This document shows positions 8,115 to 15,591 of a DNA stretch of 19,827 bases, piece after piece. Numbering within the stretch: the first letter of the stretch is position 1; each line of letters starts with the position of its first letter. The stretch lies in assembly GCA_963966275.1 (NCBI GenBank), contig CAWZYQ010000064.1, positions 1 through 19,827 of the forward strand. The letters are read 5' to 3'. The position numbers and the translations under genes were made by a program. The DNA is from UBA10427 sp003500135. GTDB lineage: Bacteria; Bacteroidota; Bacteroidia; Cytophagales; Cyclobacteriaceae. The notes under the pieces were generated by a model. The model made no database searches and was not told where the DNA came from. It saw only the letters and a list, made by a program, of their open reading frames with translations.

Positions 8115-8145
8115 TTTGATTTAACTAGCTTTTGCATTTATTTTG
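8115..8145 (+). promoter_or_regulatory. Candidate Bacteroidota-type promoter for feoAB
   Basis: A TTTG (8115-8118) is followed after 20 bases by TATTTTG (8139-8145). The spacing fits the -33 and -7 elements, but the -7 box lacks one base of the TAnnTTTG consensus. It lies about 30 bases before the preferred feoA start at 8177. Confidence 0.3.
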
Positions 8146-8176
8146 CTTCTTTATAATCAATCTAAATAAATATGGA

Positions 8177-8398
8177 ATGAGCAGGAGTGCATCGGACCTT
8201 AAACCGGGAGAGGCAGGTATTATAAAAGGGTATCAGGACAATGTCATCTCTCTAAAGCTGATGGAAATGGGCTGTTTGCCCGGAGAAACCATCAAATTGA
8301 ATTTCCGGGCGCCGCTTGGCGATCCTATTTCATTTGACGTAGCCGGTTACTCTCTATCGCTCCGAATATCGGAGGCGGCCAATATCTTAATAGAATAA
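8177..8398 (+). CDS. feoA: FeoA, ferrous iron transport accessory protein
   Basis: This 73-residue protein has the SH3-like FeoA domain over its full length: an opening LKPGEAGIIKG segment, the central LMEMGCLPGE turn, and a closing strand pair ending near the C-terminus. FeoA is a small cytoplasmic protein that binds FeoB and is needed for Fe(II) uptake. I chose the ATG at 8177 (MSRSASDLKPG) over the in-frame ATG at 8132. The 15 extra residues from 8132 are hydrophobic and unlike the family, and they would overlap the candidate promoter. The stop lies 2 bases before the feoB start, so the two genes are co-transcribed and probably translationally coupled. FeoA is a separate protein here, unlike the FeoA-FeoB fusions found in some Bacteroidota. 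Confidence 0.92.
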   Translation: MSRSASDLKPGEAGIIKGYQDNVISLKLMEMGCLPGETIKLNFRAPLGDPISFDVAGYSLSLRISEAANILIE

Positions 8399-8400
8399 AC

Positions 8401-10518
8401 ATGTCGGAGAAGAAGTTTGAGAGGATTGCACTGGTCGGAAATCCGAATTCCGGAAAATCTTCAGTTTTTAATCATTTAACAGGCCTTAATCAAAAGGTGG
8501 GGAATTTTCCCGGTGTTACGGTAGATAAGAAAACGGGTTATACCCGTCTTCCTGATGGAAGAAGGGTGCGGGTACTTGATCTGCCCGGTACTTATTCGCT
8601 ATATCCACGATCATTAGATGAGCGCGTTGTATTTGATGTGCTGATAGATACCTTAAATGAAGACTATCCAGATGTGGTAGTAGTCGTGGCCGATGCAGCC
8701 AATCTTAAGAGAAACCTTCTTCTGTTTACACAGATCAAAGATCTCGGTATTCCCGTTATATTGGCGCTCAATATGCTCGATGTTTCCACCAATTTGGGAC
8801 AAAAAGTAAGGCCCATACAAATCGCCAAACATCTCGATGTTCCGGTGATTTCCATAAATGGCAGAACAGGTGAAGGTATCGAGCTTTTAAAGAAGGCGCT
8901 ATCAGAAGGGTTTGATGTTTCCAAACAACCGGTTTGCGACATTTCCAGCTTTTCCCCGGAGGTGATTAAGGCGGTTCAGGAAAAGTATCAGATCGAAAAT
9001 CCTTACAGGGCTTATCTATATGCCCAACAGTGGCGCTTTCTAAAGCATATTCCGGCACTTGAGCGCCTGGAGATAGAAAAGACTGCAAAGGAACATCTGT
9101 TTCAAAACGAATTTTATCAATCAAAAGAAACGATCAACCGCTATAAATATATTGACAAAATACTGGAAGAAGCGGTTGAGTACAACGTACAGGAGAGCCG
9201 TAACCTAACACGCAAACTCGACAAGCTTTTTACCCATCGTATATTCGGCTACGTGATTTTTCTGTTTATCCTTTTTCTGATTTTCCAGGCTATTTTTTCA
9301 TGGGCCAGTACTCCAATGGATTTCATCGACTGGTCATTTTCAGAACTTGCCTCATTTTTGCACGACAGATTGCCTTCGAACAAGCTGGTTGACCTGCTTA
9401 CAGAAGGCATCATACCGGGAATTGCCGGAGTACTTATTTTTATACCTCAGATTGCCATTTTATTTGCTTTTATAGCCTTGTTGGAAGAAACCGGATATAT
9501 GGCCAGAGTGGTATTTCTCATGGACAAATTCATGAGAAGGTTTGGCCTTAACGGAAAAAGTGTGGTGCCTCTGATTTCTGGTGTTGCATGTGCCATACCT
9601 GCTATAATGTCTACCCGAACAATTGATAACTGGAAGGAAAGGATCAGCACCATACTGGTTATTCCGCTTATGAGTTGCTCGGCGCGATTGCCGGTATATA
9701 CCATCCTGATAGCGCTTGTTGTACCGAAACATTATGTATTTGGCTTTTTAAACTTGCAGGGTCTTGTGTTGATGGGCATGTACCTGCTTGGATTCTTAAT
9801 GGCCATTGTTTCTGCCGTGGTGATCAATAAAATACTACAGACTCGTGAAAAGAGTTATTTCATTATGGAAATGCCACTTTACAAGTTTCCACGCTGGAAA
9901 AATGTAGGGCTTACGATAGTTGAAAAATCGAAAACCTTCGCTTTTGAAGCCGGTAAGGTCATTTTGGCGATATCCATTATTTTGTGGGCGCTGGCTTCGT
10001 ATGGCCCTGAAGAAAGAATGCAGGCAGCTGCGCAATATGTCAATGATAATTATGACATTAGCGAACTCTCCGATAACGAAATACAGGATAAAATTCAGGC
10101 GTATAAGCTGGAAAACTCTTATGCCGGAATATTGGGGAAATCTATTGAGCCGGTTATAGAACCACTTGGTTATGACTGGAAAATGGGCATTGCGCTTATT
10201 ACTTCCTTTGCTGCAAGGGAAGTTTTTGTAGGGACCATGGCGACAATTTACAGTATAGGATCTGTAGACCTGGAAGATGAAGCCACGATAAAAAACCGGA
10301 TGAAAGCAGAAAAGGACCCTAAAACCGGTGAGCGTAAGTATACTCTGCCCGTTGCAATATCATTGCTTTTATTTTATGCTTTTGCCATGCAGTGTATGAG
10401 TACATTGGCGATTACCTGGCGTGAAACCAAAAGCTGGAAGTGGCCAATGATACAACTGGTGTACATGTCTGTTCTGGCATATGTATCTGCCTTGTTGGCA
10501 TACCAGGTTTTATCCTGA
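8401..10518 (+). CDS. feoB: FeoB, ferrous iron transporter with G-protein domain
   Basis: This 705-residue inner-membrane protein is the Fe(II) transporter of the Feo system. The N-terminal G domain (about 1-165) has G1 GNPNSGKS (13-20), a G2 threonine T40 in the NFPGVTVD context, G3 DLPG (60-63) and G4 NMLD (124-127). A helical GDI-like linker follows to about residue 275. The membrane domain contains the two Gate repeats, with cysteine motifs CAIPAIMS and SCSARLPVY, both keeping the conserved Cys and Pro. A soluble segment rich in charged residues (about 540-580) separates later helices. The protein is full length for the family. It follows feoA by 2 bases, and no feoC is seen. The 320 bases after it contain no clear gene and no obvious terminator. 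Regulation by iron status is expected from the family, but no classical Fur box is visible. Confidence 0.97.
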   Translation: MSEKKFERIALVGNPNSGKSSVFNHLTGLNQKVGNFPGVTVDKKTGYTRLPDGRRVRVLDLPGTYSLYPRSLDERVVFDVLIDTLNEDYPDVVVVVADAANLKRNLLLFTQIKDLGIPVILALNMLDVSTNLGQKVRPIQIAKHLDVPVISINGRTGEGIELLKKALSEGFDVSKQPVCDISSFSPEVIKAVQEKYQIENPYRAYLYAQQWRFLKHIPALERLEIEKTAKEHLFQNEFYQSKETINRYKYIDKILEEAVEYNVQESRNLTRKLDKLFTHRIFGYVIFLFILFLIFQAIFSWASTPMDFIDWSFSELASFLHDRLPSNKLVDLLTEGIIPGIAGVLIFIPQIAILFAFIALLEETGYMARVVFLMDKFMRRFGLNGKSVVPLISGVACAIPAIMSTRTIDNWKERISTILVIPLMSCSARLPVYTILIALVVPKHYVFGFLNLQGLVLMGMYLLGFLMAIVSAVVINKILQTREKSYFIMEMPLYKFPRWKNVGLTIVEKSKTFAFEAGKVILAISIILWALASYGPEERMQAAAQYVNDNYDISELSDNEIQDKIQAYKLENSYAGILGKSIEPVIEPLGYDWKMGIALITSFAAREVFVGTMATIYSIGSVDLEDEATIKNRMKAEKDPKTGERKYTLPVAISLLLFYAFAMQCMSTLAITWRETKSWKWPMIQLVYMSVLAYVSALLAYQVLS

Positions 10519-10838
10519 ATTAGTAAGGACGAATACATTTTAGGGGAAAATATAATTCTTTGAAGGGGACCTATAGAAATTCATGGCCACAAGAAAAAAT
10601 TTTATTGATTTTTTACGATTTCTCCATGTATGAAAGACGTCATATCGACTTCATCAAACATTGCTTCCACCATCCGATTACTTTTTTCCAACTGCCATAA
10701 AACTATATTTAAATGATTTTATGATTAGAAAGTGATTTCCCACTCATTATGAAGTGATATGTTCAGGTGTTTTTCCGCAACCCTAATTGAAGGGAATGCG
10801 TTATTCAATATGATATCAAAATAATACCATATTGAACT
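10519..10838. other. 320-base intergenic region after feoB
   Basis: No intact gene, terminator or RNA is evident between feoB and the SPFH gene. The minus strand holds an interrupted protein-like frame (10602-10841, listed separately). The region must also contain the promoter of the SPFH cassette, but no convincing TAnnTTTG box is seen. Confidence 0.6.
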
Positions 10839-10841
10839 ATG
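10602..10841 (-). pseudogene. Possible decayed coding fragment
   Basis: One minus-strand frame reads about 80 codons with only two closely spaced TAA stops (10725-10727 and 10719-10721) before its final TAA at 10602-10604. The part upstream of the stops includes NNAFPSIRVAEKHLNI. The part downstream includes WQLEKSNRMVEAMFDEVDM. Both have a charged, protein-like composition unlike random AT-rich DNA. No start codon context or family is recognised, and the upstream end runs into the SPFH start. It may be the remnant of a C-terminus or simply chance. Confidence 0.2.
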
Positions 10842-11702
10842 AACCAGGAAAAAAATGTTAAACCGTTAAGTGGCTACGTAATGTTGCTAGTTGAGCTCAT
10901 TATTCTTGTAATAGCCATATTTTTGTTCATGATGAAAACTCCGCTTTTCATCATTCTCGGAATATTCACGTCAGTATTGTGGGTATTCTTATTACCCGGC
11001 TTTACCATTGTCGACCCGAATCATTCTAAGGTATTGGTGCTTTTCGGGGCGTACAAAGGGACAATTCGTGAAAATGGGTTCTTTTGGGTAAATCCTTTTT
11101 ATGTCAAAAAAGAGATTTCCCTTCGCGCACGCAACTTTGACAGTGAAAGGGTTAAAGTCAATGATAAAATCGGAAACCCCATTTTAATCAGTGTGATTTT
11201 GGTATGGAAAGTAAAAGACACCTATAAAGCGGCTTTTGAGGTAGACGACTATGAACTGTTTGTGAAAGTTCAGACAGATGCTGCTGTTAGAAAAATGGCT
11301 GGTTCATACCCTTATGACAACTTTGACGATCACAATGATCGCATTACGCTTCGTTCGGGAATGGAAGAGATCAACACAGCCCTGGAAAAAGAAATTGATG
11401 AAAGGTTAAATATAGCCGGAATAGATGTTCTCGAAGCCAGAATTGGTTATCTGGCCTACGCGCCTGAAATTGCTCAGGCAATGTTGCGCAGACAACAGGC
11501 AGCAGCGATTGTGGCGGCCCGATATAAAATTGTAGAAGGCGCCGTAGGTATGGTTGAGGAGGCATTGCAGATGTTGGGTCAAAAGGAGATCATTAATCTG
11601 GATGAAGACAAAAAAGCAGCCATGGTCAGTAATTTGATGGTCGTGTTATGTGGTGAAAGAGAAACGAGCCCTGTGATCAATACGGGAACGTTGCATCAAT
11701 AA
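10839..11702 (+). CDS. SPFH/band 7 domain membrane protein
   Basis: This 287-residue protein has a hydrophobic N-terminus with two predicted membrane helices (about 14-34 and 36-57). An SPFH (stomatin/prohibitin/flotillin/HflK) domain follows from about residue 58 (VDPNHSKVLVLFGAYKGT) to about 210. A helical, Ala-rich segment (about 205-250) then includes the AQAMLRRQQAAAIVAARY stretch typical of SPFH oligomers. Such proteins assemble into ring-shaped membrane scaffolds that organise membrane microdomains or hold proteases. No NfeD partner is present. Instead the gene is followed 12 bases later by a DUF4177 gene and then by a ribbon-helix-helix gene. SPFH genes next to small Arc-like genes recur in many bacteria, so the cassette is probably functional. 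Its exact job is not known to me. Confidence 0.9.
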   Translation: MNQEKNVKPLSGYVMLLVELIILVIAIFLFMMKTPLFIILGIFTSVLWVFLLPGFTIVDPNHSKVLVLFGAYKGTIRENGFFWVNPFYVKKEISLRARNFDSERVKVNDKIGNPILISVILVWKVKDTYKAAFEVDDYELFVKVQTDAAVRKMAGSYPYDNFDDHNDRITLRSGMEEINTALEKEIDERLNIAGIDVLEARIGYLAYAPEIAQAMLRRQQAAAIVAARYKIVEGAVGMVEEALQMLGQKEIINLDEDKKAAMVSNLMVVLCGERETSPVINTGTLHQ

Positions 11703-11714
11703 TTAGGAGGGGAT

Positions 11715-11885
11715 ATGAAAGAGTATAAATTACTGAAACAAGGGATATTTGAAGGGCTCAGTAAGTTCGAACAAAGACTCAACGATACCTGCCAGCACGG
11801 CTGGAAACCAATATCTATGTGTAATAAAGAAGCCAATATCCTGGTAGTACTACTAGAGAAAGTTGATAAAGATTACCGGTATTAG
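11715..11885 (+). CDS. DUF4177-like 56-residue protein
   Basis: This short protein was found by translating from the ATG at 11715. It begins MKEYKLLKQG and has the DUF4177 pattern: a first strand, a helix with FEQRLND, the GWKPISM turn, and a last hydrophobic strand ILVVLLEKV. It is cytoplasmic and has no known activity. A strong Shine-Dalgarno sequence, AGGAGGGG, lies just upstream. That is unusual for this window and for Bacteroidota, and it supports both the start and active translation. The gene sits 12 bases after the SPFH gene and 3 bases before the ribbon-helix-helix gene, so all three form one transcript. The length and the beta-alpha-beta-like order fit DUF4177 well. Confidence 0.78.
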   Translation: MKEYKLLKQGIFEGLSKFEQRLNDTCQHGWKPISMCNKEANILVVLLEKVDKDYRY

Positions 11886-11888
11886 TTT

Positions 11889-12059
11889 ATGCCAAAAAAG
11901 AAATCATTCGTCATACGAATAGATCCGGATACTATGGAGGCGCTCGAAAAATGGGCGGCTGATGAATTCAGAAGTGTCAATGGCCAAATAGAGTGGCTTA
12001 TTGATCGTGCCCTGAAAGAAGCCGGCCGTAAACCGAAAAAGAAACCCCCTGAATCATAA
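11889..12059 (+). CDS. Arc-family ribbon-helix-helix DNA-binding protein
   Basis: This 56-residue protein has the ribbon-helix-helix order of Arc/MetJ regulators. A short basic strand comes first (KKKSFVIRIDPDTM, about residues 3-16). Helix one (EALEKWAADEF) and helix two (SVNGQIEWLIDRALKEAG) follow, with the turn between them, and then a lysine-rich tail. In this fold the strand of a dimer enters the major groove. The protein is the last gene of the SPFH cassette, starting 3 bases after the DUF4177 stop, and is probably an autoregulator of the cassette. That is inference. No toxin partner is recognised, so a toxin-antitoxin role is not supported. A strong terminator begins 7 bases after the stop. 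Confidence 0.82.
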   Translation: MPKKKSFVIRIDPDTMEALEKWAADEFRSVNGQIEWLIDRALKEAGRKPKKKPPES

Positions 12060-12065
12060 AACAAC

Positions 12066-12095
12066 AAAGCCGCTGAATTCCAATTCAGCGGCTTT
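12066..12095. terminator. Bidirectional intrinsic terminator
   Basis: AAAGCCGCTGAATT (12066-12079) pairs perfectly with AATTCAGCGGCTTT (12082-12095), a 14-bp stem around a 2-base centre. T runs follow on both strands (TTTTT on plus, TTTG then TTGTT on minus). It lies between the convergent ribbon-helix-helix gene and the S9 peptidase gene and probably ends both transcripts. Confidence 0.88.
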
Positions 12096-12100
12096 TTCGT

Positions 12101-14929
12101 TTACTCTTCCAACTCATACCCCAATGTCTTCCCCTTTTTCACTGCCGGGATACCTTTTTCCATCCATTCCGGAACCGGGGCATCTTTCAGATAATGATCA
12201 AAAAACTGCATCATTCGCGTAGAAAGATCCATGCGATTGTCCCAATCGGTCAGGTTATGTTCCTCGCCATTGTATACCAACATCCATACCGGTTTTTGCA
12301 ATCTGCGAAGTGCCACAAAATACTCGATTCCCTGGTACCAGGGCACCGCACCGTCTGCATCGTTATGCATCATCAAAAGTGGTGTGGAGACCCGATCAGC
12401 ATAAAAAAGTGGTGAGTTTTCGATATACAGCATGTGCTTGTCCCAGAGGGTGCCACCAATCCTGCTTTGTGTAGTTTCATACTGAAACATTCTGCTCAGC
12501 CCGGTTCCCCAGCGGATACCACCGTAGGCACTTGTCATATTCGATACCGGTGCACCTGCCATGGCTGCTCTGAAAAACCCGGTTCGCGTTACGAGATAGG
12601 CCACCTGATAACCACCCCAACTTTGCCCCTGAATGCCAATTCTTTTTTCATCCACATAGCCCGATTGCACCAGCTTATTTACTCCCGGCATAATACAATT
12701 ATAGGCGCTCATACCCGGATAGCCATCCTTATACACGATGTCTGGTACGAATACCACATAGTCATTGCTGGTTAAATAAGGGAAGTTGACGATTGAACGA
12801 CTGGCGGTAGGCACATAGTGCCTGTGGAAACGATCGCTGTATTTCTCATAGAAATAAACAACCATCGGGTATTTTTTCCCGGGATCGAAATTTTCGGGCT
12901 TATACACGATACCCGAAAGTGAATCGCCATCAAAGCTATACCAACTGATAAATTCGGCTGAACCCCACAAATACTCATCTTGCTGCGGGTTGATATGGCT
13001 TACTTTTTTGGGCTCATTGAAAAAATGATTTGTGGCGTACAGGTCAGGAAAATCCTGGAAACTTCCCTTACGATAGGTCAATTGTCCCGCGTTTTTTGAT
13101 TTCTTCAAATCATAGTACAAATAGTCATCCCATGCCAGTTTTTGTGCCGTAAAACCATTCTTCACACTATCCCTGTAAAATCCGGAAGCCCTAGTTTTAA
13201 GGTCCGTTACAGAAAGTATCAAGCCCTCCTGGTACGAAATAAACTCCTGTTCTTCATCCAGTTTGTTATATCTGAACCTCCACTGATTTTTCCGCCCTAA
13301 AGTATCAGAAACAATATAAGAAGATCGTTTTCCGGAAGGAGCAAGCGCCCAAATGTCATATTGGTCATATACCAAAAGGTAGTCATCATTTTCAGCCCAG
13401 CCTGCCACACCATAAGAGGAGGCTTCATTAGGTGTATCATGATCTTCCTGATAAAAAGCAACCCCTGTATCTTTGGAAATATTCACAATTTCACCATTGG
13501 AAGTATTGTAGGTATACCAATGCCCGTCGGTTCGTTCAAACCAATACACATATTTACCCGAAGGTGAAATTTCAGCATCACCTTTTGATTTCTTCTTAAT
13601 AAGGGTGCGTTTTCCGTTCTTTACATCAATGAGATAAAAATCTTGATAATAAGGCCATTCCCAAGATATCATTTGAGCATAGGGCTCACGTGTCACCCCA
13701 ACCACTTTATCAAGTTTAAATTTTTCGTCATGTATAATTTCTGGAATATTCGGGTTGGCCAGCATGGTAAAGGTTTTTCCGGTAAGGTCAAAACAGCCCA
13801 TGTAATTCTTCTTGAGCTCTTCTTCCCTTTCTTTCAATTGCTGTGGTTGTAAATAGGGATCTTTCCAGGTCCAAACATCCACTTTAACCCTTTCTTCCTC
13901 CAGGATAGTGGTGTCTTTTTCGTATTCCGTTTTTAAGACTTTAGGCGCTACCCCAAGAAATATTCTATTTCCATCATATGAAAAAACCGGCGCTCTGTGT
14001 TGACTGACGGCCCAGTCCTCGTGCAAATAATCCGTACCCGACAATTTGATCAATTGAATATTGTCAGCGCCTTTGTTCCAGTGAAATATTCGGTATTGTC
14101 TGAAATCGGCATCAATAGAATCACTTGTGGCAATATATGCGGCCTGGTTGCCCCATCTGTCGGAGGAGATGTTGGCGTAATGCACCTGTGAGCTGTCAAG
14201 CAGGCTTAGCGACTTATCCTCAAAATTGTAAGCATAAGCAGCCGAATGTATGGCGCTGTCTTTGGATGATGTGAGAAAGAAAGCCATTTTTCCTTCGGGA
14301 GCAATGGTGTAATAGTGCACGTTTTCCATTGTGAAATGGCTGCTATCCACAATATTTAAGAGGTTGAGCAGGCCGGTTTTAACATCTTCTTTTTTTCCAT
14401 TTCCATTATTTGTCGGGGCATCCTGCTGCTCTGTTTTCAGGGAATCGGCTTTTTGAGATGTGCTGTCTTCTTTTTCATGCTGTAAAAAGGCTATCCATCC
14501 GGCCCATTTCTCGGGAACTTTGTACGACATCAGGTCCGGATATTTCCATTCTGTTTCTGAATCCCTGAACCATATGCCCAGCGAATCTTTCGGAAGCTTC
14601 TCTTCGGGCGTCTTTTCCAGTTTTGCTAATCTCACCGAATCTAATTGTGGTGATATTTTATAAATCACGGCAGCACTGTTATGCGTAGCAGTTACCTGAA
14701 AACCCCGTGGCAGGTGTCCAAGGGTATCGCCTTTGGATGACTTTATCCATAAGGTTCCATCGCCTTTTTGGGGGTTTGCGGTATAATACAAAAAGCCTCC
14801 ATTTGGTGAAATGCCCGACTCCTCCACTCTTTTCCAATGTGCATAATCTTGATGGGTTAGGCTTTTCTTTTGAGCTATACTTGTTAGCGCAAAGCAGGTA
14901 AAAACGATAAAGGGTACGTATGTTTTCAT
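12101..14929 (-). CDS. Secreted S9-family prolyl oligopeptidase-like serine peptidase
   Basis: This 942-residue protein has an N-terminal signal peptide (residues 1-19, ending SIAQ), so it acts in the periplasm or outside the cell. Residues about 30-640 form the beta-propeller-like region, with repeated WD-type strands and KGDAEISPSGKYVYWF-like segments. The C-terminal alpha/beta hydrolase domain carries the triad: nucleophile S770 in GQSWGGYQ, D859 in NDADGAVPW (fits D-x-x-V; D857 is adjacent), and H891 in NGEEHNL. S9 enzymes usually cleave peptides after proline or act as dipeptidyl or acylaminoacyl peptidases, and the exact specificity cannot be read here. The low-complexity insert at about residues 155-185 (KADSLKTEQQDAP) is probably a surface loop. 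The gene starts 1 base after the LOG-family gene stop, so they form an operon. It ends at the bidirectional terminator. Confidence 0.94.
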   Translation of the reverse strand: MKTYVPFIVFTCFALTSIAQKKSLTHQDYAHWKRVEESGISPNGGFLYYTANPQKGDGTLWIKSSKGDTLGHLPRGFQVTATHNSAAVIYKISPQLDSVRLAKLEKTPEEKLPKDSLGIWFRDSETEWKYPDLMSYKVPEKWAGWIAFLQHEKEDSTSQKADSLKTEQQDAPTNNGNGKKEDVKTGLLNLLNIVDSSHFTMENVHYYTIAPEGKMAFFLTSSKDSAIHSAAYAYNFEDKSLSLLDSSQVHYANISSDRWGNQAAYIATSDSIDADFRQYRIFHWNKGADNIQLIKLSGTDYLHEDWAVSQHRAPVFSYDGNRIFLGVAPKVLKTEYEKDTTILEEERVKVDVWTWKDPYLQPQQLKEREEELKKNYMGCFDLTGKTFTMLANPNIPEIIHDEKFKLDKVVGVTREPYAQMISWEWPYYQDFYLIDVKNGKRTLIKKKSKGDAEISPSGKYVYWFERTDGHWYTYNTSNGEIVNISKDTGVAFYQEDHDTPNEASSYGVAGWAENDDYLLVYDQYDIWALAPSGKRSSYIVSDTLGRKNQWRFRYNKLDEEQEFISYQEGLILSVTDLKTRASGFYRDSVKNGFTAQKLAWDDYLYYDLKKSKNAGQLTYRKGSFQDFPDLYATNHFFNEPKKVSHINPQQDEYLWGSAEFISWYSFDGDSLSGIVYKPENFDPGKKYPMVVYFYEKYSDRFHRHYVPTASRSIVNFPYLTSNDYVVFVPDIVYKDGYPGMSAYNCIMPGVNKLVQSGYVDEKRIGIQGQSWGGYQVAYLVTRTGFFRAAMAGAPVSNMTSAYGGIRWGTGLSRMFQYETTQSRIGGTLWDKHMLYIENSPLFYADRVSTPLLMMHNDADGAVPWYQGIEYFVALRRLQKPVWMLVYNGEEHNLTDWDNRMDLSTRMMQFFDHYLKDAPVPEWMEKGIPAVKKGKTLGYELEE

Positions 14930-14930
14930 A

Positions 14931-15506
14931 TTATATTTTTTCTATTCCCTTATTACTTTCTTTTAACTTTTGTTTCGCCATTTTATCTAAAAGGGCTTCC
15001 GGATCGGCATCATGAGTAAGAAGTGACATCGTTCTTTCATTCAGGAAACCTTCCTCATACATGTGCTGAAGCATATTGAGCAAGGGGTCGTAATAGCCAT
15101 TGACATTGAGCAGACCCAGCGGATGCCTGACTAACTGTAATTGAGACCAGGTAAATATCTCGAAAAGTTCTTCTAGTGTCCCTATGCCGCCTGGCATGGC
15201 AATAAAGCCGTTGCTCATGGCGGCCATTTGATGTTTGCGCTCATGCATGGTGTTTACGATGATCAGGTTGCTGATGTCATCATGACCTACTTCTTTTTGA
15301 TACAAAAACTGTGGAATTACACCGGTAACTCTGCCGCCTTTTTCCATAATGGTATCAGCGATAATGCCCATAAGGCCAATACTGCCACCACCATAAATCA
15401 TTTCTATGTTCCTTTTAACAAATAGGTCGCCTAATTGTCTTGACTTTTCTTGATAAATGGGGTTTTTTCCACTGCTTGAACCGCAGAAAACACAAATTTT
15501 GTTCAT
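14931..15506 (-). CDS. LOG-family protein (TIGR00730, nucleoside 5'-monophosphate phosphoribohydrolase type)
   Basis: This 191-residue cytoplasmic protein has the Rossmann-like lysine decarboxylase-like/LOG fold. The opening MNKICVFCGSSSG strand and loop, the YGGGSIGLMG glycine loop (38-47), the MHERK segment with R90 and K91, and the hallmark PGGIGTLEE motif (105-113) are all present. In studied members these residues hydrolyse cytokinin riboside 5'-monophosphate or related nucleotides such as AMP. The older annotation as lysine decarboxylase is misleading. The physiological role in bacteria is poorly defined. The gene is transcribed in the minus direction with the S9 peptidase, whose start codon lies 1 base after the stop. 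It is about 85 bases downstream of the XRE gene stop and might be in the same transcript, although that is uncertain. Confidence 0.93.
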   Translation of the reverse strand: MNKICVFCGSSSGKNPIYQEKSRQLGDLFVKRNIEMIYGGGSIGLMGIIADTIMEKGGRVTGVIPQFLYQKEVGHDDISNLIIVNTMHERKHQMAAMSNGFIAMPGGIGTLEELFEIFTWSQLQLVRHPLGLLNVNGYYDPLLNMLQHMYEEGFLNERTMSLLTHDADPEALLDKMAKQKLKESNKGIEKI

Positions 15507-15591
15507 GAGCGATATAGGATTCGGAAAGTGGAATATACGAACAATTTTAAATCGGCTACAAGTATTTTGTGATAATGACTATAAGCCCTGA

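Larger units (their letters stand above)
7866..8176. other. 311-base divergent intergenic region between the fasciclin gene and feoAB
   Basis: No gene is supported here. Short open frames on both strands lack protein-like composition and any start context. The region must hold the promoters for both flanking transcripts. It contains a 9-bp inverted repeat (7990-8022) and a candidate feo promoter (8115-8145), listed separately. Confidence 0.7.

Noticed and set aside
7939..8124. 61-codon plus-strand open frame upstream of feoA
   Set aside because: No family resemblance, low-information composition and location in a divergent promoter region with the inverted repeat inside it.
8152..8157. TATAAT upstream of feoA as an E. 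coli-type -10 box
   Set aside because: Bacteroidota housekeeping promoters use TAnnTTTG, and no -35 with good spacing is present. AT-rich chance match.
8132..8176. Upstream in-frame ATG of feoA at 8132
   Set aside because: The extra 15 residues are hydrophobic and not part of FeoA, and the stretch overlaps a candidate promoter. The ATG at 8177 gives the usual length.
11889..12059. Antitoxin of a toxin-antitoxin pair
   Set aside because: The ribbon-helix-helix protein has no adjacent toxin-like gene. Its partners are SPFH and DUF4177 proteins.
12434..12775. 113-codon plus-strand frame inside the S9 peptidase gene
   Set aside because: Antisense to the catalytic domain of a clear gene, with no recognisable domain. 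A shadow of the real reading frame.
14931..15506. Lysine decarboxylase
   Set aside because: The PGGxGTxxE motif and size define the LOG phosphoribohydrolase family. The decarboxylase label is a historical misannotation.
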